Counted from the first letter of the stretch, positions 11,531-23,873 are shown. The stretch: DNA of 64,000 nt from Anadara kagoshimensis (GCA_021292105.1 CM037867.1:16692928-16756927); one strand, 5' to 3'. Notes: generated by a model from the letters alone, not told the origin. Program-made: numbers and translations.

Positions 11531-11750
11531 AGGAATGACATTTACTTTGACTGTACTGCATGGAGTTATGCAGTAGAATGGACTGTCTCAAATAACCATG
11601 AAAGCCTTCGGCTTTCATTTAATTTAAGAGTTATGCAGTAGAATGGACTGTCTCAAATAACCATGAAAGCCTTCGGCTTTCATTTAATTTGAGACAGTCC
11701 ATTCTACTGCATAACTCCATGCAGTACAGTCAAAGTAACTGTCATTCCTT
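11531..11750. mobile_element. Foldback MITE with duplicated hairpin arm
   Basis: AAGGAATGACATTTACTTTG at the left is the near-exact complement of the right end CAAAGTAACTGTCATTCCTT. Internally, a 66-bp segment containing GAATGGACTGTCTCAAATAA and GAAAGCCTTCGGCTTTC occurs twice in tandem (about 11564-11629 and 11628-11693). The sequence then folds back through GAGACAGTCCATTCTACTGC. The inner GAAAGC-CTTCGG-CTTTC is a C(UUCG)G-type tetraloop hairpin. It is non-coding and the arms are nearly identical, so it is young. Confidence 0.85.
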
Positions 11751-12104
11751 AAAAACAAAATTAAGATTGCGGCGAAATAAGTCAACTGAGATTATTGTTT
11801 TTACCAAAGGTTAAACACTGCAAGGCTCATCTGACACCGTGACAATGAATAAAGTTTAATGTTGATTATTAACGCAGTCCAAAAAATGGGGAAAAATTGC
11901 AAAGTCATTGTTATTCTACATTGAGGTCTATATTTCCTTTCCTTCAATTCATAGATGAATAAAACTCGTTGCACTATATTGTTATGATTTAGATCACTTT
12001 CATATGAAAGCCGAAACGGTATTAAAATTGTTATAAAATAAGCAATCTATCAAACATTTGATTGTCTTAATAAAAATGAAACTGCTTCAGCCTAATCGAG
12101 CAAC
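11751..12104. other. No gene seen
   Basis: Non-coding, AT-rich sequence with no repeat match inside the window. Confidence 0.45.
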
Positions 12105-12430
12105 TCGGCAAATCGAGTTGACTCAGGGATATTTAAAGCCCAGGCTTATCAACGCCCTCAAAAAATTTATGGCCGTCATCACAGTATTGTTGATAAGTTT
12201 TATTTTCCTGTGTCCAGGATTGCCCTAGATATATTTGACGTCCCATAGTTCCATCACACAATTTTGATTACATACGTAGCGAGTGGCGCTAGCTAGACAG
12301 GAAGTGCTTACCCTTCCAGAACACCCGGTAATATTTCTCTGGTGGAAGTCCACGTGTCTAACCTGACTTGTCAGTTCCAAAGTTTTTACATTGCTTCTGG
12401 ATTGTGATTCAAACAAGATTAGTATGTTTG
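12105..12430 (+). mobile_element. Penelope-like element, RT C-terminus and 3' end
   Basis: The + strand reads the last part of the reverse transcriptase (PRLINALKKFMAVIT-like; the reference copy has PRLIKALKKFYGR), then a segment ending TATATTTGACGTC and a stop. After that come the CTAGCTAGAC and GTGCTTACCCTTCCAGA blocks and TTGTCAGTTCCAAAGTTTTT. It is truncated at the 5' side and diverged. Confidence 0.65.
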
Positions 12431-12721
12431 TTTTTAATCAGTCATAAAATTCTTATATCCTGCTAGTTAAAATCTGAAAACCATCAACACTAAAGTAAAC
12501 CTCTCCATGCAAATTATTCTTTTAGCTAAATTTAGTTCAATGAATTTTGGTCTTTTGAATATTTTTTTTGACTTTTAAAAATGGTTTAAAATTTTGATCC
12601 AATCACTACTGATGCAAAAACGGCCGTCTAAACCTGCTAAATTAATTAAACACAGACGTACAGCTTTAATATGCAAGAAAATATAAAATGTTGTTTATCA
12701 TAAACAGATGTTCATGTAATG

Positions 12722-12765
<44 letters not shown>

Positions 12766-14386
12766 AAAAATAAATTTATTATCTCTAAATACTATAGGAA
12801 AAATAATTAATATTGTAACTTTTTATTGTCAAAAAAATAAAGCACGAGACGAATGACGTCACTGAATTTTTGCGATATCATTGCCTTTGTCTCTATAAAA
12901 TAACAGAGTTTATTCGATAGAAAATACTACTTTGGGATACATTGTTTTGTCAAAATAATCGTTTTCGGAAATATTATTGCTTTTTAATGTATATCTCACA
13001 ATTGTAGCTGTAACAAGAAGGTAAGGTTTTATATTATGATAGTGCACAACTGAAAGAAGAAAAAATGAATATAATAGATAACACGAAAAAAAGAAGAAAT
13101 TAATGATTGATGATTTTTGGCAATTACCATGTGTAGGTGAAAGACTTGTCTTTAATGTTACTGGCATGTTGTTCTTAAAATATGAAAATAATACTGAATT
13201 ACTTGTAGAACGCTTCAATATTTACTTCTACCTTTCAACAAAAATAATTAACATTGGAATGAGTGAGGTATAGCATGAAGTTTTACTCCCTACTAAAGAT
13301 TCTGTCACTGACATCAAGGCGGTTATTTCCTGGACAGTGGAGGAAACCGAAATGCCGGGAGAAAAAAAAATTGAATCATTGAGGTATCAATTCTTTCCCA
13401 AACCACAAAACAATAAATTTTAACTTAAGTGTTTTTTTAATTTATTTAAAACACACTGATATAGCAAGCAAAATAGTGAAGTATTGATTAATATTACTAA
13501 ATATATTTTGGAATTTGCATAATTAAAAACAAAACTAATGTTAGTAGTTATTTGACTAAAATAAAACAATATAAGAACAGTTGCCTTAAAATGGATTTCA
13601 TTTGTGAAACTTTTATTTATTTATTTTCATAAACATGCATGTTAACTTTCACTGAAATTGATTTAGGTGGTATATTGCAAGTTTATATATAAATACTCCA
13701 CTTAATCGACAAATAAGGTTGTAAAATCAATGTCAAATTGTGTGCATCATTATATATAGGTAAAATAATTTTGCATGGAGACAATTATGTTATTTGTTTT
13801 AGCAGGACAAGTACATGGCTCCAGAACGGTCAAAAGCACGATGACACAAAAATATCAACATGGGACAAGATTTGATTTGATTTGATTTAATGACCAAATG
13901 ATGTACTCAGGAATTCATGAATATTTCAATCATTGGTATCAAGATGAAAAGGGGGTGGGGTGGATCAGGAGGTATGAGGGTTTGATCTCATGGGATGAAA
14001 TAAACCAGTCAAGAATATTCCGTTCACCGTTATCCAGTAGACGGAGATTTCTAGGGCTGAAACAATATTATGAGAACAGAACTGCGATATACTGTACCTT
14101 CTTTGTATTTTTTTTATTTTGTTGAAATGAGATGCTCAACTTCCATTTAACACTGTCGGCAAGTGCCTATTCCGGGAACAATCTCCGACGATCACTTCAT
14201 ATGTCCAAACAGGTCTTTTTGCACCAGAATTTAACACGATTTCATCAACTTTGAATGCTTTTAAGAGGCAATTGTTTGATAATATTGTCTGTCTGGGGAC
14301 AGAGGTTCATTTTAATCAAAGCATTTCCACCACTCCCCCGCTGTTTGCACGTTTTGCACAAACAGCACTTTCCCTACCTGCTTACA
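12431..14386. other. AT-rich DNA with a TA microsatellite
   Basis: A (TA)n tract lies at 12723-12762. A 102-codon minus-strand frame (12910-13218) and a 75-codon + frame (13898-14125) have no motif and sit in low-complexity sequence. On the minus strand near 14150-14260 a short frame (KVDEIVLNSGAKRPVWTYEV) follows an acceptor-like CTCTGTCCCCAG. It could be a second exon of the 14587-14698 candidate, but this is weak. Confidence 0.35.
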
Positions 14387-14586
14387 TTATAAAAGTATAT
14401 ACCAAAGTGCTATTGTAAAGAAGTTGAAATTATACAGCCAGAATTTGAAGTTACGCCTTATATTTAGTTTGTAGATTCTTTGCATCTTTACCGCCAAACC
14501 ACTACTATGTAGTCTGGCGTCCCCACCGGCGATATTAGTATAAAAAATAATATACTCATACTTAGCAATATTGATTTGCATACCTT

Positions 14587-14698
14587 CAACAGCTGTTACA
14601 ATAGTGCTTGCAATTTTGTGTTCCACAAATATACGAAGAAGTTTTTGTTTTGTTGATTCATCAGTTATTTCTACACATGCTTTGCTAATGTCGTCCAT
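14587..14698 (-). CDS. Candidate first exon, unknown protein
   Basis: An ATG at 14698 opens a 103-codon frame to 14387. The first ~37 residues (MDDISKACVEITDESTKQ, then KLLRIFVEHKIAS) look protein-like and helical. A donor-like GAAGGTATGC occurs near 14587, after which the frame becomes low quality. Just upstream of the ATG are tandem palindromic 62-bp repeats (14730-14934). I do not recognise the family. It may be a real first exon with its promoter, or chance. Confidence 0.3.
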
Positions 14699-14729
14699 TG
14701 CTCGAGAAATTTAGTTTAGTGTTTACAAG

Positions 14730-14934
14730 CTAAACGTGTTTAGATCTGGAAAAAGGAACATCTAGGTTTTACACAGAATTCTAAACGTGTTTAGATCTAA
14801 ACGCGTAATGGAAAGGGGACATTTAGGTTTTACACACAATTTTAAACGTGTTTAGATCTAAACGCGTAATGGAAAAGGGATATTTAGGTTTTACACACAA
14901 TTCTAAACGCGTTTAGATCTAAACGTGTAACAAA
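14730..14934. repeat. 62-bp tandem repeat with internal palindrome
   Basis: About three and a half copies of a unit containing AAACGTGTTTAGATCTAAAC, then a GCGTAATGGAAA block and AGGTTTTACACACAATT. The AAACGYGTTTAGATCTAAAC core is itself a near-perfect palindrome around AGATCT, and is most complete in the copies at 14845 and 14907. It lies immediately 5' of the candidate exon on the minus strand. Confidence 0.85.
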
Positions 14935-14940
14935 AGTGTT

Positions 14941-15057
14941 TAACACAGGATGAAATGCAATCTATAAGCCCTGTAAGCCATCTATAAGCTGGCTTATTGT
15001 CAGTCAAAATATAAGCCACCTGTAAGCCATGGTAATAGGTGGCTTATAGACGGTTTC
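14941..15057. repeat. 'TATAAGCC' repeat cluster, left copy
   Basis: Many forward and inverted TATAAGCC/GGCTTATA words lie within 117 bp, starting with TAACACAGGATGAAA. The same ends recur inverted at 18980-18994. It may be one MITE, or one arm of a long inverted pair. Confidence 0.6.
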
Positions 15058-15765
15058 TTTTTCTAATTAAAAGCATTGTCATGTACTTACATTATGAAAG
15101 TCTTTTTATTTATATTTTTTATTATTTATTTATATTATTATTTATTTATCTATTAATTAATTAAATAATTAATTAATTCATTTAGTTTGTATATATGACA
15201 AAAACCATAGGAGAAAACACGCACTTTAACATATTGACCGGCAATACAGTTTCATGATTGTTTTCAACTAATTTATTTATTTGTTTATTAATTATAATTT
15301 TTATTTATAATCTCTAACCTGTTCCACATATTATGTTCAAGCTCTTAATTGACTCTTTTACAACTTCTTATTTATGCATTTATTTATCTTTTTAAATTCC
15401 AAAAAGTAACAGTTTTGACTATTTATCAGTTTGAAGGTGTAAATTACATATTTAAGTTTATAGGTAATAAACACATCACGGTTACTAATTAATTACCATC
15501 GGCACACCTTATCAACAACTTACGTAACTAATTGATAATAGAAGCAAATTCAAACCCATTTAAGCAGACGATAGCATACTCTACGTGAAAAATTAACCAG
15601 TATGATGTTAATCTAATTAACTTTAATTAATTTTGATGGACCGGAATCTTAATGATGTTATCTTAGTCAGTAGTATTAATTTCTTTTTACCAATTGTTAT
15701 TCGTGTGTAAATAAATAAATGAATAAATAAATATTTATTATTAAAACTTTAAAAATATCTAAAAA
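15058..15765. other. AT-rich DNA, no gene
   Basis: TTTATTTA-rich low-complexity sequence. Nothing is supported. Confidence 0.6.
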
Positions 15766-15845
15766 TGTGTGTATGTGTGTGTGTTTGTGTGTGTGTGTGT
15801 GTCTGAGAGAGAGAGAGAGAGAGAGAGTAACGTAATAATGTGTAT

Positions 15846-15913
<68 letters not shown>

Positions 15914-15933
15914 GTAAGTAAATAAATAAATCA
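15766..15933. repeat. Compound microsatellite (GT)n-(GA)n-(AAAT)n
   Basis: GT-rich at 15766-15800, GA at about 15805-15828, then AAAT/TAAA at 15846-15933. An open frame across it on the minus strand is a repeat artefact. Confidence 0.95.
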
Positions 15934-16559
15934 AAATTGCATCTGATAAAACTGATAGATCTTTGCACTATCGTCTTCATGTGAAGATTTCTGGATCCAT
16001 TAAATAATTTGTGTTCCCTGACACTATAAGATGATTACATGATTTTATAATCGTAGATGTCAATAATTATTATATATTTATTAAACGATGTTTAATATGA
16101 AAATCCATTAATGCATTTAACATAAAACAATAATTTTATTTTCATATTGTAGTCGGCCCCGTCATCGACATTTAATACAGTATTATAATCATGTGCCATT
16201 TTTATGTGGAGTGATTTTGAATTATTTGAATATTTTATCTAGGATAAAGGACGAGGGAAGTCAAAATTAATATTCATATCTCCATCGCACTCTCAATAAA
16301 ATGGAGCAGTTGGATACCATATTTGCGCAAAAGGTCTAAGGGTTTCTTTTTTAAAAAAAACTTTTGGAGAAAGTGATATCCTGGTGCTAAAAGGACGCTA
16401 AATAATGCAAATGGATTTCACTTTTACCATTTTAGATTTGTGTTTATTGCAGAAACAAGACCAATTTCAAAAGCATAATATATTTTAATTACATGACCAG
16501 AAACTACCTGCACACAAATATTTCCTCACAAATGATTGAAAAATCAACGAACTTCAAGT
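15934..16559. other. No gene seen
   Basis: AT-rich sequence without motif or repeat match. Confidence 0.5.
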
Positions 16560-16893
16560 GAGTTGAGTTGAGTAATGGCGTTTAACGCCCCAGTCAAGAA
16601 TATTTCACTTATATCGAGACATCGCCGGCTATAGGCGAAGGTACCTACAAACTGTGCGTTGCTCTGATGGCATTATACAGCAGAGTTCTTTATCGTGCCA
16701 AGCTACCGTGACACGGGACCTCGTTCATTTTTAGTTCCTATCAGAAAGAACCATGACTTTCATTTCGTAATGTCGAGTGTTTGGGCGAAAGAACAATCAC
16801 TACCCACTTTCAAGTCTTGGGTCAGATCCGGTCGGGGTTCGTACCCACAACCTCCCATTTACAGAGCGAGCAGTCTACAAACTGAGCAACCGC
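16560..16893 (-). mobile_element. tRNA-derived SINE
   Basis: This is the minus-strand copy of the SINE that also occurs at 25109-25450 and 54326-54667. In + orientation it starts with the SINE tail (complement of TTGACTGGGRCGTTAAAC and ATATAAGTGAAATATTC). It ends with the tRNA-like head, whose complement carries a GCTCAGTT-type A box and a GGTTCGATCC-type B box. Internal blocks such as GACCCAAGACTTGAAAGTGG are shared. It would be transcribed by RNA polymerase III and mobilised by a LINE. Confidence 0.85.
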
Positions 16894-17800
16894 AACCAAA
16901 GTAGAAATAATAAAGTTATATGACTGATGTTGTGATTAAAAAGAAAAAAGAAAACAAAAACCAAACTTTTATTTCGATCGGCATTTAATTAAAGTTAATT
17001 GCTGTTTTAAATTTTAACGATTAGTACAAGTTATGGCGGAAGATTATATGTTACACCTGGTACCCAGTGGACGGTGTACTGACTACACAGGAGTGCGAGA
17101 TAACCCTCATAATTTACCAAACGGAAAAGTTATAATGTGTTTGCTTGCCGGAAAATGGTTGTTTTCTCCGTGTAATCTGTTTCTTCCACAATCCTAGAAT
17201 CAGGATCTCGCCAGCTTGGTTCGTATTTTGTTCGGTCAAATCTTAGTGTAAGGATATTTTGCTTGCCGAATGTTCGTTCTTTTCTCGGTGCACTTCGGTT
17301 TTCTCCAGCATTGTTGAACTTGACGTCTAGACACAAATCCTGTATTTTTTTTAAACAAACTGACAAAATATTGAATTGGGCGTAAACCATCGTTGCCCAC
17401 GTTGCCCGGTACCTCTTCCAAGGTAAGCTGTTCATTTATTTACACACGTAAAACTGGGACAGGTCGTAATGTCAGAAAAATGTGTCAGTTTGCCCAGTTT
17501 CCAGTCTCACAATCATTTGAAGATTTAAAACTGACAAATTTTGACGAATATTTATTGTATTACAGATAAGAAATATCGGTAAAATAAAAAGATAGATGTA
17601 ATAAACTTATAGAGATCTTCAGAATGACACCTAAAATTTATGAATATCTTGAAAATTAACTAAATTAACCAGATTTCAAATATGCCAGATTTAAGTTATA
17701 AATATATTCCGTTGTTCTGATTACCGGTATGTTGGAAATTTTTTTTCTCTAGAAACATATCAAACAAAATAATGTATTTCCGCAGGTAATATATTGTTGA

Positions 17801-17846
<46 letters not shown>

Positions 17847-18834
17847 TTTAGGTTTAGAGTGTCACGCACTTGTTATACATTATATATTACAATTAAATGC
17901 ATTCAATAAATGTATTTAATGACAATGGTTATAAATAATTAGTTTTCAAACAGTTTTACTGTGTAAATGTTATATTTTTAATTTGTCAAGACTATCATTA
18001 TTATAATGTGTAATACTCTCTATCTTTTCTTTCTCTCTCTCTCGTTAAGAATTTTATTAATTGTTACATAATGAAATTATTTATTTAACTTTCTCTCATG
18101 TGGTGTAAAAATACTGCACTCCCTCTTTCTCTCATAAAACAGTTTAATGTGAAATCTAAAATTATTACATCAAGTCGTTCAGTGTCACTCATTCGTTTCT
18201 TATTTTCTATGATATGAGGATGGATTGTTACAAAATAACATTGAAACTTGTTTTTCCATCTTTTAACGTGTACTATATTTAATTTTCTTTTTAAGATTAT
18301 CCGTGTATCCATTAATAGAGAAAATAAATACCGATATTACAATAAAAAACTATATTATAATTGATCATTTTTAATAACATTTACTTAAAACTATAGCTAA
18401 ATTTTTCTTTTTTGGTTAATATATATATATAAATGATATATTGTTCAAGTCCCGCTGAGGGCATTGAGTAGTTAGATTGATAATAAATGATATTTAGTAA
18501 TGTGATCTTAATTTTATTTGATTTCAGGATAACAGCAATTAAAAAATTATATGATTAAAAAAATAAATCAATAAATAAAAGAATAAAAATAGAAAAATTA
18601 ATAAAATAAAATTAATTGATAACAATAAAATAAATATTTTTTAAATAACAGAAATGAAAAAAAATAATAAAAAAATCATTAGAAAACTAATAATTATTAT
18701 TTTTAACATCATATTTATATGATTTTAAAATTAAAAATAAAATATATTGAAATTCCCTGCATTTGGTTGTAAAACAACCCCTTAAAGATCCCAAAACCGC
18801 ATTAGAGATCCTTAAAATTTACTTCTACTGAAAA
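16894..18834. other. AT-rich DNA with a GA microsatellite
   Basis: A (GA)n tract lies at 17807-17844. A 101-codon minus-strand frame at 17130-17435 is less AT-biased than its surroundings but has no motif I recognise and overlaps a second frame. I leave it unassigned. Confidence 0.4.
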
Positions 18835-18994
18835 AAGGCTTATGGGTGGTTTATAGATGACTTATAGATGGCTTATATTTTGAATGCCAAAAAGCAATTT
18901 ATAAGTCTGGCTTATAGAAGGCTTATAAGTCATCTATAAGCCCGCTATAAGCCACCTGTAAGCTGGCTTATAGACAGTTTTTCATCTTGTGTAA
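18835..18994. repeat. 'TATAAGCC' repeat cluster, right copy
   Basis: Dense TATAAGCC/GGCTTATA words end in CATCTTGTGTAA. That end is the inverted counterpart of the start of the 14941 cluster. Confidence 0.6.
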
Positions 18995-20023
18995 ATTCTA
19001 AGCATCGTTTTTAGAGTGTATGCTACACACCGGTTTGTTTTCACCGTATCATTTCATAATTTCTACAACTTCGTTTGTATCACGTCTTGATATACTAGTA
19101 ACAGGAATGATTTTGACTTTATCTTGCAATTTTGCCTTACCTGTGACATCTTAATATAAATAAATTTATCAGGATATGGACTATACCATTCAAGTAAAAA
19201 TTATAGGTGGTGACATCTTGATATAACTGAAATTTGGATGTGCAATGCTGTCTCGCAATCTTTTTTGAATAAGGTAGATAAGAAACCTAATTTGGAATAG
19301 AATTAAAGCAATAATTATAGCTAGTCTCATCTTGATATGAAATATAAATGAAATAATCTTGAGGTGTATAATCCAAGTAATCCAATTTATTGGCATTACT
19401 GGTGACATTTTGATATAAGTGAAATTATTGTGAGATGTGAAGATGTTTGTAGCAATAACTAAAGAACAGATATAAATTAAAGATAATGTATGTCCAGTTT
19501 TCAATAGTTTTAATAATAAACAAATGCATTTTTCTAGCAAAGCATCTCCCAAAGTATAAACAATCCAGTAATGTATTAGTCCATACATGAACAAATCAAC
19601 ACTGTCTATGTATGTGTCATGTGGTATAGAAATGAAGTTATATTTTCTTTTTGTTATGGTAGTATAAAAGAATTGGACATTTCGCACACTAAATAATTTT
19701 CGTAATAATCCATAACTTGTGTATAGGGCATACCTTATGTATAGGCTTGTACAAATATGTGTCGTAGGAAATTTTAATTTCTGTATTCATCTAGCAACAT
19801 TTAAGGCAATAGCAATTGTAAGAAATAAATATACATTAACATGATAAAAATTGAAGATATGACGCATTTAAAACAAATATAAAATTAGATAACACATGTC
19901 AAAAAAAACCAAAATTACTATTCCGCACTTTAAAAAATAAAATTATTGAAACACCGGAATGAATAATAAAAATAAAAGCCAATTTAATAGAATTTAAATT
20001 ATCCGACAAAAATAAACTTGATT
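18995..20023. other. Degenerate internal repeats, no gene
   Basis: The block GGTGACATCTTGATATAA plus AAATTT recurs in degenerate form near 19144, 19210, 19326 and 19404. This is why a 165-codon minus-strand frame (19190-19687) shows the recurring pattern YIKMSP...FHIKM...YIKMSP. The frame is Ile/Leu-rich and looks like an AT-rich repeat artefact, not a membrane protein. Confidence 0.45.
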
Positions 20024-20025
20024 AA

Positions 20026-20092
<67 letters not shown>
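20024..20092. repeat. (AAAT)n microsatellite
   Basis: About 69 bp of uninterrupted tetranucleotide repeat. Confidence 0.95.
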
Positions 20093-20093
<1 letters not shown>

Positions 20094-20601
20094 ATTTGAA
20101 TAAACTAATAAATAAATGGTTTAGCCAAAAAATGAAATATCGGATATTAGTCAGGTGCAGTAATAATGCCACAGTAGATGTAAAATTATTTGTTTAGTTT
20201 TATTATACTTGTAGTTATACATTTGTGTCCGTAAAACCAAAAAGAAATACATTCCTTTATATGATAATTAATTTAATTCAAGATAATAATTAAAATTTTG
20301 AAATTGAAATTCTATTTTTTAATTTTCGACAAAATATAACTTTTCCGTTTAAAAATAATACACCATTCATTCAGTGAGTGCGTTTGAAACTTTAAAAGGG
20401 CGAGATGTTAATAATTGTGACAATTAGCTGATTATTAGAACAAGCGGGCGAGTTCATTAAATCTGATAATGTGAAAACGAGTTTAAATAGTATAATAGAC
20501 ATACTTCAAGCAAAAACGAGACAACAGGTGCGATTTTTGTAGAAAATAGTAAAGATGTAAAACAAAAAAAAATTATAAAGTAAATAGGCAACCAACTAGC
20601 C
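20093..20601. other. AT-rich DNA, no gene
   Basis: The last ~80 bp may be the 5' part of the transposase element that follows. Nothing else is seen. Confidence 0.45.
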
Positions 20602-21860
20602 TTGAATGTCGTAAATTATTGTTTTAATGAGACAAAACAAAAACGTCTTGTCAATCCAATCAGCTGCTTCTTGAAGAAAACAAGTGCAAGAGGAAGTTGG
20701 TCAAGGAAGACTCTGTCAACGCTTAATTCACTTGGAATAGAAGCTAAACATGACCGAAAACAGAGGTCAGACAAAATATTTATAGCTGGTTCTGATATTT
20801 GTGTAATTGGAAGAACAATAATTGAGATATATTTGAATAAAAGCGTACTTCAAAAAGTAAATTATATTTATTCGGAAATAACTACAACATTCTTAGAAAA
20901 TTATTAAAAGAAATGGGCTTTAATTGGAAAAGATGTAACACTAACAGAAACATTCTTACGGAAAAACATATATTATTTCGAAATAATGAAACTTAGAGAA
21001 AATGGTCACAAAATTGTTTTCATGAATGAAACATATCGCATACTGTGTCAAAGTGTTAGCAGCTGGATACAAACGGTATAAGAATTCCAAATGGATTGGA
21101 GTAGGTGATCGTTTAATTGTGGTCAATGCGAGTTCAGAAAAGGGATTTGTTCCTAATGCTAGCCTTATATATGAGGCTAAGTAATCGACTGGCAATATCT
21201 CAATTAAATGAATGCTGAAAACTTCACCAAATGGATTCGGAAAACACTAATTCCAAATCTAGAACCAAATTCTGTACGTGTGGTTGACAACGCATCTTTC
21301 ATTAACGTTCAACCAGACAAAATACCAACAACATCATGACATAAAAATCATCCAAGAATGGCAATCGAATCACAATGTACAATTTACAGACGACATGGTA
21401 CCCGCACAGCTACTTAAGAATTGTTACACCGTCTTTCAAAATTGATCAGATACTTATAGAGTATGGGCAGGACATTTTTAGATAACTACTCCATCATGCG
21501 TATTTAAATTCTTTTGAATTTATTTTGGCTGATCTAAAATTGTTTGTTGGTTTCAAAAATTTAAAATTTAAATTATCTGAAGTACAACAGCTTAAGGAAA
21601 AAAAAAACACATGAAAGAAATATCAACTGAAATATGGAAAAAATAGAAGTGGAATATTAGGAAAATAATATCGCCGTCGACGAAGAGATAAAAAAATGTT
21701 ATAACCTTGGTAGATACAGATTCCAGTGATGACGAAACCGACAAAGAAAGCGAAGGCAAAAAGAAGAAGCATTATCAGTAACAGCTGACGAAGAAACAGC
21801 TATTACAGAAGTAAAGACCACGGACATTTTTACTGTAACTAAAATACCCGAAACAGGGAA
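20602..21860 (+). pseudogene. Decayed IS630/Tc1-like DDE transposase
   Basis: Broken frames on the + strand follow the order of an IS630-type transposase. First is a helix-turn-helix-like N-terminus (20602-20907, with ARGSWSRKTLSTL). Next is a segment around 20985-21180 with IVFMNETYR, where the first Asp of the usual 'YMDETW' is Asn, then GDRLIVVNASSEKGFVPNAS. At 21205-21330 comes NFTKWIRKTLIPNL and VRVVDNASF, holding the second Asp. An acidic DTDSSDDETDKESEG tail follows near 21715-21755. Several stops and frameshifts interrupt it, and the Glu block is not recognisable. It is inactive. No terminal inverted repeats were identified. Confidence 0.6.
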
Positions 21861-23525
21861 AATATGAATTGTGGATATGAAATGATTGAAAAAAAATAAA
21901 TCAACTAGAAGTGTATTTGTGGCAAGCACAATGACTTCCAAAAGTCTTCCACCACTCCGATATTTGTATCCCAGAATAAATACATGTAATTTCTTCTAAA
22001 AACAATAAAAAAATTTAAGAAATAATTTGATTAAAACTGTTTTATTTTTCAAATCACTAAGATAGTAAAATAAATCTATAAGGTATGATCAAACATAAAT
22101 TAGAAAATGCAGAGGAACCTAATAATTGTTTTCCATTGTTAAAATGACATTCAAAATACTACTGCTAAAATACTACATTTTGTAATCATTTAGCATAATT
22201 TACACATTTCATCACTTATTCATTTACATGGTATTACATATGTATTGCGTAAACCCTTTTTATTTTCATATAACAGTTTTCTGAATTCAAAAATGTGTTG
22301 ATCAAAAAGTAACATTTATTTTGAATCCCTGTTTTAATGTATTATAAGAAGTTAACTTGTAATATCACACAGAGTCTAAGCTAGGAACCACTGTGACTGT
22401 AACAGTAAAATACTCTTTAAATCCATAGAAAATCAAATAAATTTTAATAAAGTTTGATATTTTTTGAAAAAAAACCACGCTTTTGGAGGTACCAAACCAA
22501 AAATAAGATTTTGGTGATTATTAATACTACTTAGGTGCAAAATAATCACGTAAAATATTTCCTCAAAATTTTTCGTATTTCGATATTTTGGTTCCTGTGG
22601 CAACAAATGCATACACCACATTTACCAATGAAACCAGCAAACAATCATAAAAATTCGATTGTTTGATTTTTAATGCTAGGTACATTTATGTTTTACTTAT
22701 CTTGTTGGATTTTGTTTTACATGTTCTGGGTATTGCCATATATTGTATTCCATGAGAAAACTTTCTTTTTTTGTTATTTATTTACCAAAATTGAAAAAAA
22801 TCCATAGCAACCAAACAAGGACTGCAGCAAAAGAGGGAATAGAAAATGTGAAAATAAATGAATTATGACATATGTTTTGCATGTAAAAGTTGATATATCA
22901 GGAAATTGAATGTACTGCGTTGATAATGTGGAAGGTCGAAATTGGTCAAAATAGGTTTAAAAATACAAGGGATATAACACATGTTAAGTTCCACTAGCCG
23001 TGGTGTGCTCGTGGTTATGTTTACTGAAACTACTGGGCAAATTAAAACCTAATATATGGTAGAATGTTTCGAGGCGATATGAATTTGAAAAAAGTTTTTT
23101 CATTGACATGTAAATGTAAAAATATAAATTTAAATGTAAATTCAGTCGAGTCTTGGAAATATTCTCTAATTCAGAAACTATATCACTGTTTGACCACATT
23201 TATTTAAATTTTAATTTAAATTCCTCCTCTCATTCTTATTTCAAAACATTTCGGTTTTTTAAAGTTACCTTAGCTTTAGGCCCAATAGTACTATACATTA
23301 TACCACGGGTTTTATATGAATGCGATTTTACGTTTTGATTTATTTGAAAAGACAATTTATGAAATATACAGCACCAGAAGTTGGATCGTGACATTGTATA
23401 CTAATACCGTATATAGACATACAACATTGTGTTCACTCGCGGTTTCAAACATAATCCTCACAAGACAATTAAAAACTGTTAGTTGGACCTGTTCCTATAC
23501 CGGCTTTTTGAACCCAAAATATTAT
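21861..23525. other. AT-rich DNA, no gene
   Basis: Several 60-80 codon frames on both strands have no motif. Nothing is supported. Confidence 0.5.
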
Positions 23526-23873
23526 TTTTTGTCACCCTTCAAAGAAATTCCTCGCATAGCGATTGGTTAACTTGCCGGGGTACATGGAACTATGTTCGGA
23601 AATCTGCCGGGGTACATGAACGCACGCGACGTTTGGCGGTAAAAGGGAAGTAATTCGTACATCGCTGACGTCTAGTTACAGTAAACAAACATGACGACAA
23701 CGTACGCAAGTCACGAATACGAATTTGAAGTGAAAAAGATCCAACTGGTTACGCTTTGAAGGGTGACAAAAACGTTCTACAGGGCTTTGGCAGGTTACAC
23801 TTGCCTGCGGCTCAGGGTACATAAATCTTTGACGGGGTACATGGGGCCGTGTAACCTGCGAAACCCTGTATAA
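23526..23873. mobile_element. Composite MITE of two adjacent hairpins, copy 1
   Basis: The outer pair TTTTTGTCACCCTTCAAAG / CTTTGAAGGGTGACAAAAA encloses 23526-23772. It is followed directly by a second pair, TACAGGGCTTTGGCAGGTTAC / GTAACCTGCGAAACCCTGTA, enclosing about 23776-23873. Inside is a repeated TGCCGGGGTACATG word. The whole arrangement recurs at 26005-26383. It is non-coding. Confidence 0.7.

Noticed and set aside
15749..15934. Open frame of repeated FIYL and TH units
   Set aside because: Translation of a compound microsatellite.
17130..17435. 101-codon minus-strand frame
   Set aside because: No recognisable domain, no clear splice signals and an overlapping frame of similar length. 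Kept only as an unassigned remark.
19190..19687. 165-codon Ile/Leu-rich minus-strand frame, like a membrane protein
   Set aside because: The YIKMSP-type repeats come from degenerate DNA repeats, and the composition is what AT-rich DNA gives by chance. No signal of selection or homology.
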